Shown here: piece by piece, positions 1 to 8,678 of the stretch
How positions within the stretch are numbered: position 1 is the first letter of the stretch
How the letters are laid out: each line of letters starts with the position of its first letter
Assembly (NCBI GenBank): GCA_964614915.1
Contig: CAZTNC010000015.1
Location: 93,016 to 157,015 of the forward strand
Source of the DNA: WTFY01 sp964614915
GTDB lineage: Bacteria > Pseudomonadota > Gammaproteobacteria > UBA4575
Length of the DNA: 64,000 nucleotides
Direction of reading: 5' to 3'
Made by a program: the position numbers and the translations under genes
The notes under the pieces: generated by a model
What the model was told of the DNA's origin: nothing
Seen by the model: the letters and a program-made list of their open reading frames with translations, nothing else
The model's database searches: none

Positions 1-1500
1 AACCGTGACACTCATCGGCATGGACTGGTAAATCTGTGCAAGATAGTTACTCGGCCCCAGGCAGATTCCGCGACCCCCGTGCACATCCATGGCATCGTTG
101 ATCACCCTGCGCACGCTCTCCGTATTGTGGTACTTGAGCATCGCCGTCGCTACGGACGGTTTCTCTCCATGGTCGATGGCCGAGGCGGTCAGCCTTCGCC
201 CGGCTTCCATCATGTAGGTCAGTCCGCCGATCCTGCCCAGGGCTTCCTGCACGCCCTCGAACTTGCCGATCGGGATGCCGAATTGCCTTCGGGTCCGAGT
301 ATAGGCGCCGCTCATGTAGCTGATGAATTTTCCCGCACCCGCACTCAAGGCCGGCAGCGAGATACCGCGTCCTACAGAGAGGCACTCCACGATCATGCGC
401 CAGCCCTTGCCAATCTGGTCCTGTCCTCCGATGACCCAGTCGATTGGAATGAATACATCCTCTCCCCAATTCGGACCATTCTGGATGGAAGCATTGAGCG
501 GGTTATGCCGGGTGCCTATACGCACTCCCGGTGTATCGGTGGGAACCAGGGCACAGGTGATACCCAGATTCTCCCGTTCGCCGAGCAGGCCGTCCGGATC
601 ATAGGCCTTGAAGGCAAGCCCCAGCACGGTCGCAACCGGTCCCAATGTGATATAGCGTTTTGCCCAGTTCAGGCGCAAACCCAAAACTTCCCTTCCTTCA
701 AACGTGCCTCGGCATACCACCCCGGTATCCGGCATCGCGCCGGCATCGGACCCGGCATCCGGTCCCGTCAGGGCGAAACAGGGAATCTCTTCCCCTGCGG
801 CAAGCCTTGGCAAGTAATGACCTTTTTGTGCCTCCGTGCCGTAGTGCAACAAGAGTTCGGCGGGTCCCAGTGAATTCGGCACCATCACAGTGACAGCCGC
901 ACTGCTGCTGCGGCTCACAATTTTCATGACAACGGAAGAATGCGCAACGGCAGAAAACTCAAGACCTCCGTATTTCTTCGGTATGATCATTCCGAAAAAC
1001 TTGTTTTTCTTGAGGAATTCCCAGACCTCGGGGGAAAGATCATTCAGTTCGCTGGTCATTTTCCAGTCATCGATCATCCGGCATAACTCGTCTACCGGGC
1101 CATCCAGGAAAGCCTGCTCCTCGTCGGAAAGCACCGAGGTCTTGTGCTCCAGCAGTTTTTGCCAATCAGGGTTGCCCTGAAACAATTCTGCTTCCCACCA
1201 CGAGGTCCCCGCTTCAACCGCCTCGCGCTCCGTTTCCGACATTGGTGGCAGCACCTTGCGTATGTAGGCGAACATTGGCCTGCTCAAAAACGCGATGCGC
1301 AGATCAGGTGAGTTGAGCAGTGCCAGAAAAATGAACAGCGCCCACAGGACAAGGCCTCCCACTACCGACAAAAAACCGAACAGGGTCAGAAACAGCAGGC
1401 CCGCACCCAATATCAGGGTCCACACAGAATATGCCCACTTGGCCCTGCTTAGACCAAAAACCAGGCCACCCACGACCAGACACCAAACTATGAACGTCAC
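1..1500 (-). CDS. fadE: Long-chain acyl-CoA dehydrogenase FadE, 3' end outside window
   Basis: Catalyses the first FAD-dependent step of fatty acid beta-oxidation. Reading the minus strand from a GTG at 1500 gives 500 uninterrupted codons running off the left edge; the E. coli-type enzyme is about 815 residues, so the C-terminal third is missing. The GTG is preceded by a GGAGG ribosome site eight bases upstream. The first ~60 residues form hydrophobic membrane segments, typical of FadE. The stretch FALTGPDAGSDAGA belongs to the FAD-binding middle domain. ORFs on the other strand here are shadows. Confidence 0.9.
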   Translation of the reverse strand, partial: MTFIVWCLVVGGLVFGLSRAKWAYSVWTLILGAGLLFLTLFGFLSVVGGLVLWALFIFLALLNSPDLRIAFLSRPMFAYIRKVLPPMSETEREAVEAGTSWWEAELFQGNPDWQKLLEHKTSVLSDEEQAFLDGPVDELCRMIDDWKMTSELNDLSPEVWEFLKKNKFFGMIIPKKYGGLEFSAVAHSSVVMKIVSRSSSAAVTVMVPNSLGPAELLLHYGTEAQKGHYLPRLAAGEEIPCFALTGPDAGSDAGAMPDTGVVCRGTFEGREVLGLRLNWAKRYITLGPVATVLGLAFKAYDPDGLLGERENLGITCALVPTDTPGVRIGTRHNPLNASIQNGPNWGEDVFIPIDWVIGGQDQIGKGWRMIVECLSVGRGISLPALSAGAGKFISYMSGAYTRTRRQFGIPIGKFEGVQEALGRIGGLTYMMEAGRRLTASAIDHGEKPSVATAMLKYHNTESVRRVINDAMDVHGGRGICLGPSNYLAQIYQSMPMSVTV

Positions 1501-1616
1501 CCAAAATCCTCCATCTCGGCCATCTCCAATGGCAAGGCATCACCTACCTGTATTGTACTCCAACAGAGACTGCACGCCGGGCTCCAGGAGTGCGGAGGCA
1601 GAACCTGCAGCCTGGC

Positions 1617-1646
1617 TTCATTCTGTAAACCCGCCCCGATTATAAT
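1617..1646 (+). promoter_or_regulatory. Putative sigma-70 promoter of moeA
   Basis: A perfect TATAAT lies at 1641-1646, 27 bases before the moeA start. The matching -35 (TTCATT at 1617-1622, 18-base spacer) is weak. Predicted transcript would have a leader of about 20 bases. Confidence 0.4.
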
Positions 1647-1673
1647 AGTGCATCAGAGTTCCAGGGTACGCCG

Positions 1674-2957
1674 ATGACTTCCACTGACCAACGCTATGAT
1701 CCCAGTTGCATGGATGACTTTGACCCGGCATCCCTGGATGCCGAGCAGGCGCTAACGCAAATTATCAACACAGTAACCCAACCGCATGAAGTCGAGACCG
1801 TATCTGTCCGGGATTCGTTAGGGCGTGTGGTCGCTAGTGAGTCACGTTCAAGGATCAATGTGCCCGGCCATACGAACTCTGCGATGGATGGGTATGCGAT
1901 TTGCGGTGAAGACATTCCTGCCCGCGGACAGGCCGTGCTGTCTGTGATTGGGACGTCTTGGGCAGGACGGCCGTTCCCCGGGTCCATTCAGTCCGGAGAA
2001 TGTGTGCGTATCATGACAGGTGCTGCCATGCCAGACGGCTCCGATACGGTGGTGATGCAAGAGCGTGTCCAGAAAACCGGTGACACGATCAGTATCGACT
2101 GCAACAACGAGCCCGGGCAAAACGTTCGTCAGGCCGGTGAGGATATTCAGGCTGGCGAGATCGTTCTGGAAAGCGGCAAGCACATTCGCCCGTCGGAACT
2201 GGGGCTGCTGGCTTCGGTGGGTATCAACGAGATCACCGTGTACAAAAAGTTGCGGGTGGCTTTTTTCTCCACGGGTGACGAACTGAGACCCGTCGGCTCC
2301 AAACTGCAAAAAGGCCAGATCTATGACAGCAATCGCTACACCCTGTACGGCATGCTGTCTCGCCTGGGAGTTGAAATTGCCGACCTGGGCGTGATCAGGG
2401 ATGAAAGAAGTGCGCTCAAGCAAGTCTTCTCGGACGCTGCTGCCAAGGCAGACGTTGTAATTACTTCCGGAGGTGTGTCCGTCGGTGAAGCCGATTTTGT
2501 AAAGGAAATACTCGAACAACAGGGCACAGTTCATTTCTGGAAAGTAGCCATGAAACCAGGAAGGCCCCTCGCATTCGGGAAAATTGGTGATGCATGGTTT
2601 TTCGGCCTGCCGGGGAATCCTGTCTCCGTTATGGTGACCTTCTATATGTTTGTGCTGCCTGCCCTGAGGAAAATGATGGGAAATCCCTATCGGGAGCCCC
2701 TGACAGTTACAGCCACCTGCTCCTCCAAACTGCGCAAGCGTGCTGGGCGCATCGAATATCAGCGAGGCATCTTAACCTGGGAAAAAAATGGCGGCCCGTT
2801 GGGCCATAGTTACAGGGTGTCCAAAACAGGCCCGCAGGGGTCCGGGGTACTGCGCTCCATGTCCGATGCAAACTGCTTCATCATACTGCCAATGGAATCC
2901 TCGGGTGTCGAGGCAGGCGATGAAGTCAGGGTGTTACCCTTTGAGACGATTGTCTAG
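1674..2957 (+). CDS. moeA: Molybdopterin molybdotransferase MoeA
   Basis: Inserts molybdate into adenylylated molybdopterin, the last common step of Mo cofactor synthesis. The 427-residue product has the family length. It shows MDGYA near residue 65, the cofactor-binding loop SGGVSVGEADF near residue 267, and GLPGNPVSVMVTF near 315. Start ATG at 1674 has an AGGG eight bases upstream; an in-frame ATG at 1710 is an alternative because the first 12 residues are not conserved. It converges on moaE. The formylmethanofuran dehydrogenase further along the window would be a client if it is a Mo enzyme. Confidence 0.95.
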   Translation: MTSTDQRYDPSCMDDFDPASLDAEQALTQIINTVTQPHEVETVSVRDSLGRVVASESRSRINVPGHTNSAMDGYAICGEDIPARGQAVLSVIGTSWAGRPFPGSIQSGECVRIMTGAAMPDGSDTVVMQERVQKTGDTISIDCNNEPGQNVRQAGEDIQAGEIVLESGKHIRPSELGLLASVGINEITVYKKLRVAFFSTGDELRPVGSKLQKGQIYDSNRYTLYGMLSRLGVEIADLGVIRDERSALKQVFSDAAAKADVVITSGGVSVGEADFVKEILEQQGTVHFWKVAMKPGRPLAFGKIGDAWFFGLPGNPVSVMVTFYMFVLPALRKMMGNPYREPLTVTATCSSKLRKRAGRIEYQRGILTWEKNGGPLGHSYRVSKTGPQGSGVLRSMSDANCFIILPMESSGVEAGDEVRVLPFETIV

Positions 2958-3043
2958 ACTGTCAGGCACGGACTTGGTCCTGGGTTTATCCCGGTGCGTG
3001 CCTTTGCAGGGAAAAGCTGCCCAGCCACCAGGAAATACCAAGC

Positions 3044-3490
3044 TCATGAACAGGATTTTTCCTCATCGCCTGTAAGCCAACGTTGCCGACCCGACAATTG
3101 CTCTTTTTTCCAGATCGGAGATTTGGACTTCAGGTCTTCCATAATGAAGCGGTTGGCCTCATAGGCTGCGGCACGATGTGCTGACCAGATGGCAATACAT
3201 ACAATCGGGTCGCCTGGAAACACCTGGCCTACGCGATGCAGCAGCAGTGCATCCAGTATTTCCCACCTGCGGGCGGCCTCCTGCGCAATCTGCTGCAGAT
3301 GTCCCCGGGTCATCTCTGGATAATGTTCCAGGTGCATCGAATGCACCTGCTCACCGGCATTGAAATCTCGCATGGTGCCCACAAATACCGCTGTCGCACC
3401 ATATTTTCCCGGCTTTGCCAGACACTGCTCCCGATAATCCTGGACTTCCTGCCAAGGATCGAATGCAGTATCACGAATCTCGATTTTCAT
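3044..3490 (-). CDS. moaE: Molybdopterin synthase catalytic subunit MoaE
   Basis: Large subunit of molybdopterin synthase, which converts precursor Z (cPMP) to molybdopterin using thiocarboxylated MoaD. The 148-residue protein shows the family features VFVGTMRDFNAGE (residues ~37-49), LEHYPEM, HRVGQVFPGD and the lysine-rich active-site end SPIWKKEQL. No moaD gene is seen beside it, so the small subunit must be encoded elsewhere. The ATG is preceded by a GGCAGG. Divergent from moaB, with under 100 bases between the two starts. Confidence 0.95.
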   Translation of the reverse strand: MKIEIRDTAFDPWQEVQDYREQCLAKPGKYGATAVFVGTMRDFNAGEQVHSMHLEHYPEMTRGHLQQIAQEAARRWEILDALLLHRVGQVFPGDPIVCIAIWSAHRAAAYEANRFIMEDLKSKSPIWKKEQLSGRQRWLTGDEEKSCS

Positions 3491-3587
3491 GCCTGCCAGA
3501 TTTTCCCGATAACCGTGTGTTTGACTGCATTATCCGTAAAATACTACTGTACATGACAGGTGATGACCATTGGCAGGATGCATGAAT

Positions 3588-4106
3588 ATGGGTGATGAAA
3601 AAAAGCGTGACTTCATTTCTCTGGAGATTGCCGTACTGACAATTTCCGATACCCGCACAGAAAACGACGACAAGTCCGGGAAAATCCTGTGCGATCGATT
3701 GCGATCCGCAGGGCACAGTGTTCATGAAAAAACCATTGTCCCGGATGACAAATACCGAATCAGGGCTGTCATATCCCCCTGGATCTCGGAACCCAAACCT
3801 GACGTCATACTCACAACCGGGGGCACAGGCGTCACCGGAAGGGACGGGACTCCTGAGGCAGTCAGGCCCTTGCTGGACAAGGAAATTTCAGGCTTTGGCG
3901 AAATGTTCCGGGTCCTGTCGTTTGAAACCATTAAAACCTCCACCCTGCAGTCCCGGGCGTTTGCAGGAGTCGCCAACCGGACATACGTTTTTTGTCTGCC
4001 CGGCTCAAGTGGAGCATGCGCTGAAGCGTGGGACAAGCTTATCTCGCACCAACTGGATTACCGGACCCGCCCATGCAACCTGGTAGAGCTGATGCCAAGG
4101 CTTTAA
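3588..4106 (+). CDS. moaB: Molybdenum cofactor biosynthesis protein B (MoaB/MogA family)
   Basis: MoaB/MogA fold protein that adenylylates molybdopterin or binds it before MoeA acts. The motifs VLTISDTRT, LTTGGTGVTGRDGTPEAV and CLPGSSGAC are diagnostic, and the product is about 170 residues, as usual. I chose ATG 3588 because AGGA sits nine bases upstream; ATG 3582 and TTG 3570 are in frame. The helper residues match the MoaB branch (TGRDGTPEAV) better than MogA, but the two names overlap in function. Divergently paired with moaE. Confidence 0.93.
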   Translation: MGDEKKRDFISLEIAVLTISDTRTENDDKSGKILCDRLRSAGHSVHEKTIVPDDKYRIRAVISPWISEPKPDVILTTGGTGVTGRDGTPEAVRPLLDKEISGFGEMFRVLSFETIKTSTLQSRAFAGVANRTYVFCLPGSSGACAEAWDKLISHQLDYRTRPCNLVELMPRL

Positions 4107-4190
4107 GCCAATCAAAAGTGCAGTACCCTGTGAACTGGCCGGCACCCAAAATCATCGAGTCACATCTGATACAACCCTGAATCGCCCATT

Positions 4191-5222
4191 GTGAGTGCAA
4201 GCAGATTGGCTCCCGAATGGGAGCGCCAGGATGCCATAGTGATCGTCTGGCCCCATCCATACTCGGACTGGGCTCCTATGCTGGAACAAATCGAACCCGT
4301 CTATCTGCAAATATGCAAATATGTCGGCAGACACCAGACCATCATCCTGATCGCCTACAACGATGCTCATGCACGGGACATCAGGGACAAGTTGAGCACG
4401 GCTGGCATCAGCTGTGGAAATGTGAGGTTTGCAATCATTTCCACGGACGATACCTGGATACGCGATTATGGTCCGGTATGCACGCAATCCGGACACAGAA
4501 AATTCTTGCTCGACTTTCGATTTGACGGGTGGGGACAAAAGTACAACTGGCAACTGGATAATGCCTTGAATGCAAATCTGGTCGAGGATTTAAGGTTCAG
4601 TGCCTCATACCAGAGCATCGACCAGATCTTGGAAGCTGGTAACATCGAAATCAACGCGCTAGGCGAGCTACTGTGTTCCAGAACCTGCTTCGAGCGCAGC
4701 CACCCGCTGCCGGATACGGGGTTTGCAAAACTTGAGAAACAGCTCAGGCACTGGCTGGGGTGCGGCAAAGTCCATTGGCTTGACCAGGTACAGCTTGCCG
4801 GAGATGACACTTGTGGACATGTAGATACCCTTGCGCGATTCTGCAGCAATGACATCATCGCCTACTCCACATCCCAAAACCCGAAAGACGTCAATCATGA
4901 AGCACTCGGCCGACTCTCGGTGCAGCTTTCAGAAATAAACAAACTAGGCTGCAACAGGTTTGAACTTGTACCGCTACCACTGCCTGACCCGATGTTCCTG
5001 AACGGACAGCAACTGCCCGCCGCCTATACCAACTTTCTGATCACAAACAGCTGTGTCCTGGTACCGGTCTTCCATGATCGGCGAGACGACTGTACCCTCA
5101 AGCTGATGGACGAGTTATTTCCGGATCGGGAGATCGTCGATATTGAAAGCAGCGCCTTGATTCGCCAGCGTGGCGGTCTGCATTGTGCCGCCATGCAAAT
5201 ACCCGAGGGCTTCATCGCGTGA
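4191..5222 (+). CDS. aguA: Agmatine deiminase
   Basis: Converts agmatine to N-carbamoylputrescine and ammonia. A 343-residue peptidylarginine-deiminase-family protein with DDTWIRDYGP near residue 86, the histidine loop GHVDTLARF near 209 and the catalytic-cysteine region GGLHCAAMQIP near the C terminus (Cys about 333). It starts with GTG. Its stop codon overlaps the GTG start of the next gene by four bases (GTGA), so the two steps from agmatine to putrescine are translationally coupled. Confidence 0.95.
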   Translation: MSASRLAPEWERQDAIVIVWPHPYSDWAPMLEQIEPVYLQICKYVGRHQTIILIAYNDAHARDIRDKLSTAGISCGNVRFAIISTDDTWIRDYGPVCTQSGHRKFLLDFRFDGWGQKYNWQLDNALNANLVEDLRFSASYQSIDQILEAGNIEINALGELLCSRTCFERSHPLPDTGFAKLEKQLRHWLGCGKVHWLDQVQLAGDDTCGHVDTLARFCSNDIIAYSTSQNPKDVNHEALGRLSVQLSEINKLGCNRFELVPLPLPDPMFLNGQQLPAAYTNFLITNSCVLVPVFHDRRDDCTLKLMDELFPDREIVDIESSALIRQRGGLHCAAMQIPEGFIA

Positions 5223-6166
5223 GCAGCATCAACGTTGCACTGGTACAGCAGTGTATGCAGGCCGACTCCCAGGCCAATCTTGAAGTCAGCCTTGCACAAG
5301 TACAGAAGGCCACGCGCGAAGGAGCCGATCTGGTCGTGCTTTGCGAATTGCATACCAGCTTGTACTTTTGCCAGGAGAAATCTGCCCGGCATTTCAGGCT
5401 TGCCCAGGAGATACCGGGGCCTCTTACCCACCAGCTAGGCCTTGCTGCCCAAAAAAACCACGTCGTCATCGTGGGCTCGGTCTTTGAGAAGCGGGCCCGG
5501 CGGATGTATCACAACACGGCAGTAGTTGTGGAAAAGGACGGCACCCTGGCGGGGATTTATCGGAAAATGCATATCCCCGACGGCCCCGGTTACCATGAAA
5601 AATATTATTTCGCAGCCGGGGACACGGGCTTCGCTCCGATTCAGACAAGCCTGGGAAAACTTGGGGTCATGGTCTGCTGGGACCAGTGGTTTCCGGAAGC
5701 CGCTCGCCTGATGGCGCTTGGCGGCGCAGAGATCCTGATATTCCCGAGCGCAATCGGCTGGGATCCTGAAGACGATAACGAAGAAAAACGGCGCCAAATA
5801 GAGGCCTGGCAAATCATCCAGCAAAGCCATGCAATCTCGAACAACCTCCCGGTCATCTGCGTAAACCGTGCAGGGCACGAAAAGGATCTCTCCGGTGCGA
5901 CCCGGGGAATTGATTTCTGGGGACGCTCATTCGTTACAGATGCGTTCGGCAAAATCACAGCCCAGGGACCAGCCGATGTTGCAGAGACCCTGCATGCCAG
6001 GATCGACCTCAGCGAGACGGAACGATGCCGACAGGTATGGCCTTATTTGCAGGACCGACGCATCGATGCTTACGGCGATATCAGCAAAGGGTCTGCGGAC
6101 GTATTGCGTGATCCTACGCCAGCACCTGCATTGCCAGATAGGGGATCACGAAAAACGAGACGATAA
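5219..6166 (+). CDS. aguB: N-carbamoylputrescine amidase
   Basis: Nitrilase-superfamily enzyme that hydrolyses N-carbamoylputrescine to putrescine, CO2 and ammonia. The Glu-Lys-Cys catalytic triad is visible in VVLCELHTSLYF, YRKMHIPDGPG and VMVCWDQWFPEAAR. Start taken as GTG 5219, which overlaps the aguA stop; a longer reading from 5183 would overlap aguA by 40 bases and adds unrelated residues. The C terminus is somewhat long and its last 53 bases overlap, tail to tail, the gene on the other strand. Confidence 0.94.
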   Translation: MSSINVALVQQCMQADSQANLEVSLAQVQKATREGADLVVLCELHTSLYFCQEKSARHFRLAQEIPGPLTHQLGLAAQKNHVVIVGSVFEKRARRMYHNTAVVVEKDGTLAGIYRKMHIPDGPGYHEKYYFAAGDTGFAPIQTSLGKLGVMVCWDQWFPEAARLMALGGAEILIFPSAIGWDPEDDNEEKRRQIEAWQIIQQSHAISNNLPVICVNRAGHEKDLSGATRGIDFWGRSFVTDAFGKITAQGPADVAETLHARIDLSETERCRQVWPYLQDRRIDAYGDISKGSADVLRDPTPAPALPDRGSRKTRR

Positions 6167-6368
6167 TCAGCTTGTACACACCCATCATGATGTAGTGGGA
6201 CTTGTCAAACTCCTCTTTTGACATCGAGAACCATATGCAATGCAGCTTATACACTGCATCATGGGCCAGCGTGAAAACCAGAAACCAGACAAGGAACAAG
6301 CCGATGTTGACCAAAGCACACCAGCCCAGCACGCTGCGTGTTAACTCAACATCCACGACGGTACCCAC
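6114..6368 (-). CDS. Small membrane protein, DUF6868 family
   Basis: 84 residues with two hydrophobic stretches (about residues 13-35 and 64-82). The pattern LGWCALVNIGL, the KLHCIWFSMS segment and YKLIIVSFFVIPYLAM match my recollection of the DUF6868 family of short inner-membrane proteins of unknown role. It overlaps the 3' end of aguB in a convergent arrangement and lies downstream of the ccm operon on the same strand, 64 bases after ccmI ends on the other side. Function unknown. Confidence 0.7.
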   Translation of the reverse strand: MGTVVDVELTRSVLGWCALVNIGLFLVWFLVFTLAHDAVYKLHCIWFSMSKEEFDKSHYIMMGVYKLIIVSFFVIPYLAMQVLA

Positions 6369-6432
6369 GCACAGTCACTGATAAGTGCAGTTGCATGGTG
6401 CTGCCGTTTCCGGCTGGAGAGAAGCTGGGAAG

Positions 6433-7683
6433 TCAAGGTGCCACCTCGCTGATCACGATGTCCACTGGACTGGAACCGCTTGTCTTGACTGGCTGCACAC
6501 TTCCGTAGAGGTCGCCTGCCTGCATCTTTGCCTGCCCGGATCTGGAGATCCTTGCAACGACCTCCACCTGTTCCATGCTTGACAGGGCCATTTCCGGAAT
6601 CATCGCAACCGTGTCATCCAGGGTGACCCTGGCCGGGAGCGCTGCCGCATTCATTCTTACCAGCGCCAGCGGCATCGGTGGGCCCTGAAGGGCGCGCGCA
6701 TACACAAACAGCGTGTCGGAGTCAGCAACACGACTCCGCAGTTCCGCACTGAGCGAAACTAGGACATCGATGGAAGCTGCAGTTTCCGGCTTTTTATCCG
6801 AAGCTACCGCTTTCCCGGTTTCTTGCTCAGCAATAGCAATGCCAGACCCCGCTTTTTGCCTAGCATCATCCAGATAAATCTGCAGTGCAGACCGTGCTTC
6901 CTGCTGGTCATCCGGAACCTGGCGCAACAGTCTCTCCCAGTACTTCACGGAACTCCGATAATCATGAAGATGGTACGCGGCATAGCCTGCATACCACAGA
7001 GCACGGTCATGATACGGATCAATGTGCACTGCCCGCACGAAAAACGCCATCGTGTCTTCGTTAAATTGCTGGCCTGCTGCGAGTGCTTGCGCTTCGGCAT
7101 AGCCCACGAGTATGTCCGCGTCTGTACCCTTCGACAGGATATAAGCCCTTTCATAGGCATCGACAGCCCCGCCGAAGTTACCCAGCGCTAGGTAAGACCG
7201 TCCTAACATGGACCAGCCTGCCAAATCGTCCGGATCATCCCTCAGTTTCTGCTCAAGACTCCGGATCGCCCGCTCTACCGTAAGCATCCTGTCCTGAGCC
7301 GAGATTCCTGCCTGAAAATCATCAGACAATGAAGCCAGGCCGTTATCAACTTTCAGATACATGAACACGGAAATCACGGGCACCGCCAGCAGGACCGCAA
7401 CGGCCATCGCCTTGCCACTTTTTTTGAAGACAGGTTGGCTGTAATCCGCAAGATCATCAATCAGGGTGCGCTTCAGATCAGCGCGGGCAGCCTCGAACTG
7501 TTCCCTGCCAATCAGGTCCCTCTTGAGGTCTTCGTCAAGCTCCTTGAGCTTTCGGTCAAATACAGCCCGATTCATGGCCTGGCGGCTGCCATCCGCACGT
7601 TCGTCTCTTGCAACTAGGGACGGCAATACAATGGCTAGTGCGACCACCACCAGGAATGCGCTTATGATCCAGAACGCAAGCAC
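6433..7683 (-). CDS. ccmI: Cytochrome c maturation protein CcmI (TPR)
   Basis: Apocytochrome chaperone of the System I haem lyase. The N terminus has a hydrophobic helix (residues ~2-22), a cytoplasmic segment, a second helix near residue 95 (AMAVAVLLAVPVISVF), then tetratricopeptide repeats (LAGWSMLGRSYLALG; YAGYAAYHLHDY). The 416-residue length suits the full TPR form. GTG start lies four bases after the ccmH stop, so it is the last gene of the ccm operon. Confidence 0.93.
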   Translation of the reverse strand: MLAFWIISAFLVVVALAIVLPSLVARDERADGSRQAMNRAVFDRKLKELDEDLKRDLIGREQFEAARADLKRTLIDDLADYSQPVFKKSGKAMAVAVLLAVPVISVFMYLKVDNGLASLSDDFQAGISAQDRMLTVERAIRSLEQKLRDDPDDLAGWSMLGRSYLALGNFGGAVDAYERAYILSKGTDADILVGYAEAQALAAGQQFNEDTMAFFVRAVHIDPYHDRALWYAGYAAYHLHDYRSSVKYWERLLRQVPDDQQEARSALQIYLDDARQKAGSGIAIAEQETGKAVASDKKPETAASIDVLVSLSAELRSRVADSDTLFVYARALQGPPMPLALVRMNAAALPARVTLDDTVAMIPEMALSSMEQVEVVARISRSGQAKMQAGDLYGSVQPVKTSGSSPVDIVISEVAP

Positions 7684-7687
7684 CGGG

Positions 7688-8137
7688 CTATTCCTCGGTG
7701 CGACTCAGGATCGAATCAACTTTTGCCTGCTCATCTTCCGTGAGTACCATGCTGCCTGCCTTTTTCTGTTTCCTCAGTAGCCGGGTCAGCACCGCCAGTG
7801 CGATCACAAGAAAAATGAGAGGACCAAACCACAGCAGCCATGTCCTGGGCTTGACCGGTGGCCTGTACAGCACGAAATCGCCATACCGGTCGACCATGAA
7901 TTCCGTGATTTCGGAATCCGTGGCTCCTGCCTGCAACATTTTCCTGACCTCGCCGCGCAAGTCCTTGGCCAGGTCCGCATCGGATTCTGCAATGGTCTGG
8001 TTCTGACAAACCAGGCAACGCAGTTCGTCCAGCAGGGAGTAATAGCGTTTTTCGTGCTCTGGGGCCAAGGTGCCTGGCTGCGCCAGTGCGGTAAAACTAA
8101 GCAAAAATACGGTGACCATGTAGCAGGCTTTTCGCAC
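7688..8137 (-). CDS. ccmH: Cytochrome c maturation protein CcmH
   Basis: Thiol-disulfide protein that reduces the apocytochrome haem-binding cysteines. Signal-like N terminus, then the active site LRCLVCQNQ near residue 41 and a C-terminal membrane helix (LWFGPLIFLVIALAVL). At 149 residues it is the short form, with the TPR part carried by separate CcmI. GTG start directly abuts the ccmG stop and has a GAGG eight bases upstream; an in-frame ATG lies at 8119. Confidence 0.95.
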   Translation of the reverse strand: MRKACYMVTVFLLSFTALAQPGTLAPEHEKRYYSLLDELRCLVCQNQTIAESDADLAKDLRGEVRKMLQAGATDSEITEFMVDRYGDFVLYRPPVKPRTWLLWFGPLIFLVIALAVLTRLLRKQKKAGSMVLTEDEQAKVDSILSRTEE

Positions 8138-8671
8138 CTACAGGACCTCGCTCTGCAACTGGCCTATCAGCGGCAACAACTTCTCCTCGACATCCTGCTG
8201 CGTGACCACACCGATGTGCTTGTAACGGATGATGCCCTTCTTGTCGACCACGAACGTTTCAGGAACCCCGTACACTCCCCACTCGATCCCGACCCGACCG
8301 GATGCATCCACTGCATGTGCCAAGTAGGGGTCTCCGTGCTCGACCAGCCACTGGCGCGCCTTGATGACATCGTCCTTGTAGTTCAATCCATATATGATGA
8401 CCGCATTGCGGCGCGCCAGCTCGCTCAGCACAGGATGCTCCTCTAGGCATGCGACGCACCAACTAGCCCAGACATTAAGTAGGCTCACCTTGCCCAGAAA
8501 TTCACTTTCTGAAAACAAAACCTCGCTGTTGTCAAGCCGTGGCAGCGAAAATTCAGGGACCGGCTTGCCGACCAACGGGGAAGAAACCTCAGTAGGATCC
8601 CTGTACAAGCCAACAAACAGAAAGCTTGCCAGTATGAAAAACGCGATGACGGGAACGAGATACTTGGACAT
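8138..8671 (-). CDS. ccmG: Thiol:disulfide interchange protein CcmG/DsbE
   Basis: Membrane-anchored periplasmic thioredoxin that keeps apocytochrome c cysteines reduced. N-terminal anchor helix (residues 5-22), the acidic CcmG-type redox motif WASWCVACLEEHP near residue 70, and the cis-proline loop YGVPETFVVD. 177 residues. The dipeptide between the cysteines is Val-Ala. Lies in the ccm operon between ccmF and ccmH. Confidence 0.94.
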   Translation of the reverse strand: MSKYLVPVIAFFILASFLFVGLYRDPTEVSSPLVGKPVPEFSLPRLDNSEVLFSESEFLGKVSLLNVWASWCVACLEEHPVLSELARRNAVIIYGLNYKDDVIKARQWLVEHGDPYLAHAVDASGRVGIEWGVYGVPETFVVDKKGIIRYKHIGVVTQQDVEEKLLPLIGQLQSEVL

Positions 8672-8678
8672 GCCGACA

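Noticed and set aside
79..873. 264-residue plus-strand ORF
   Set aside because: Lies fully antisense to the well-conserved FadE frame; no family features.
1848..2534. 228-residue minus-strand ORF
   Set aside because: Antisense shadow of moeA.
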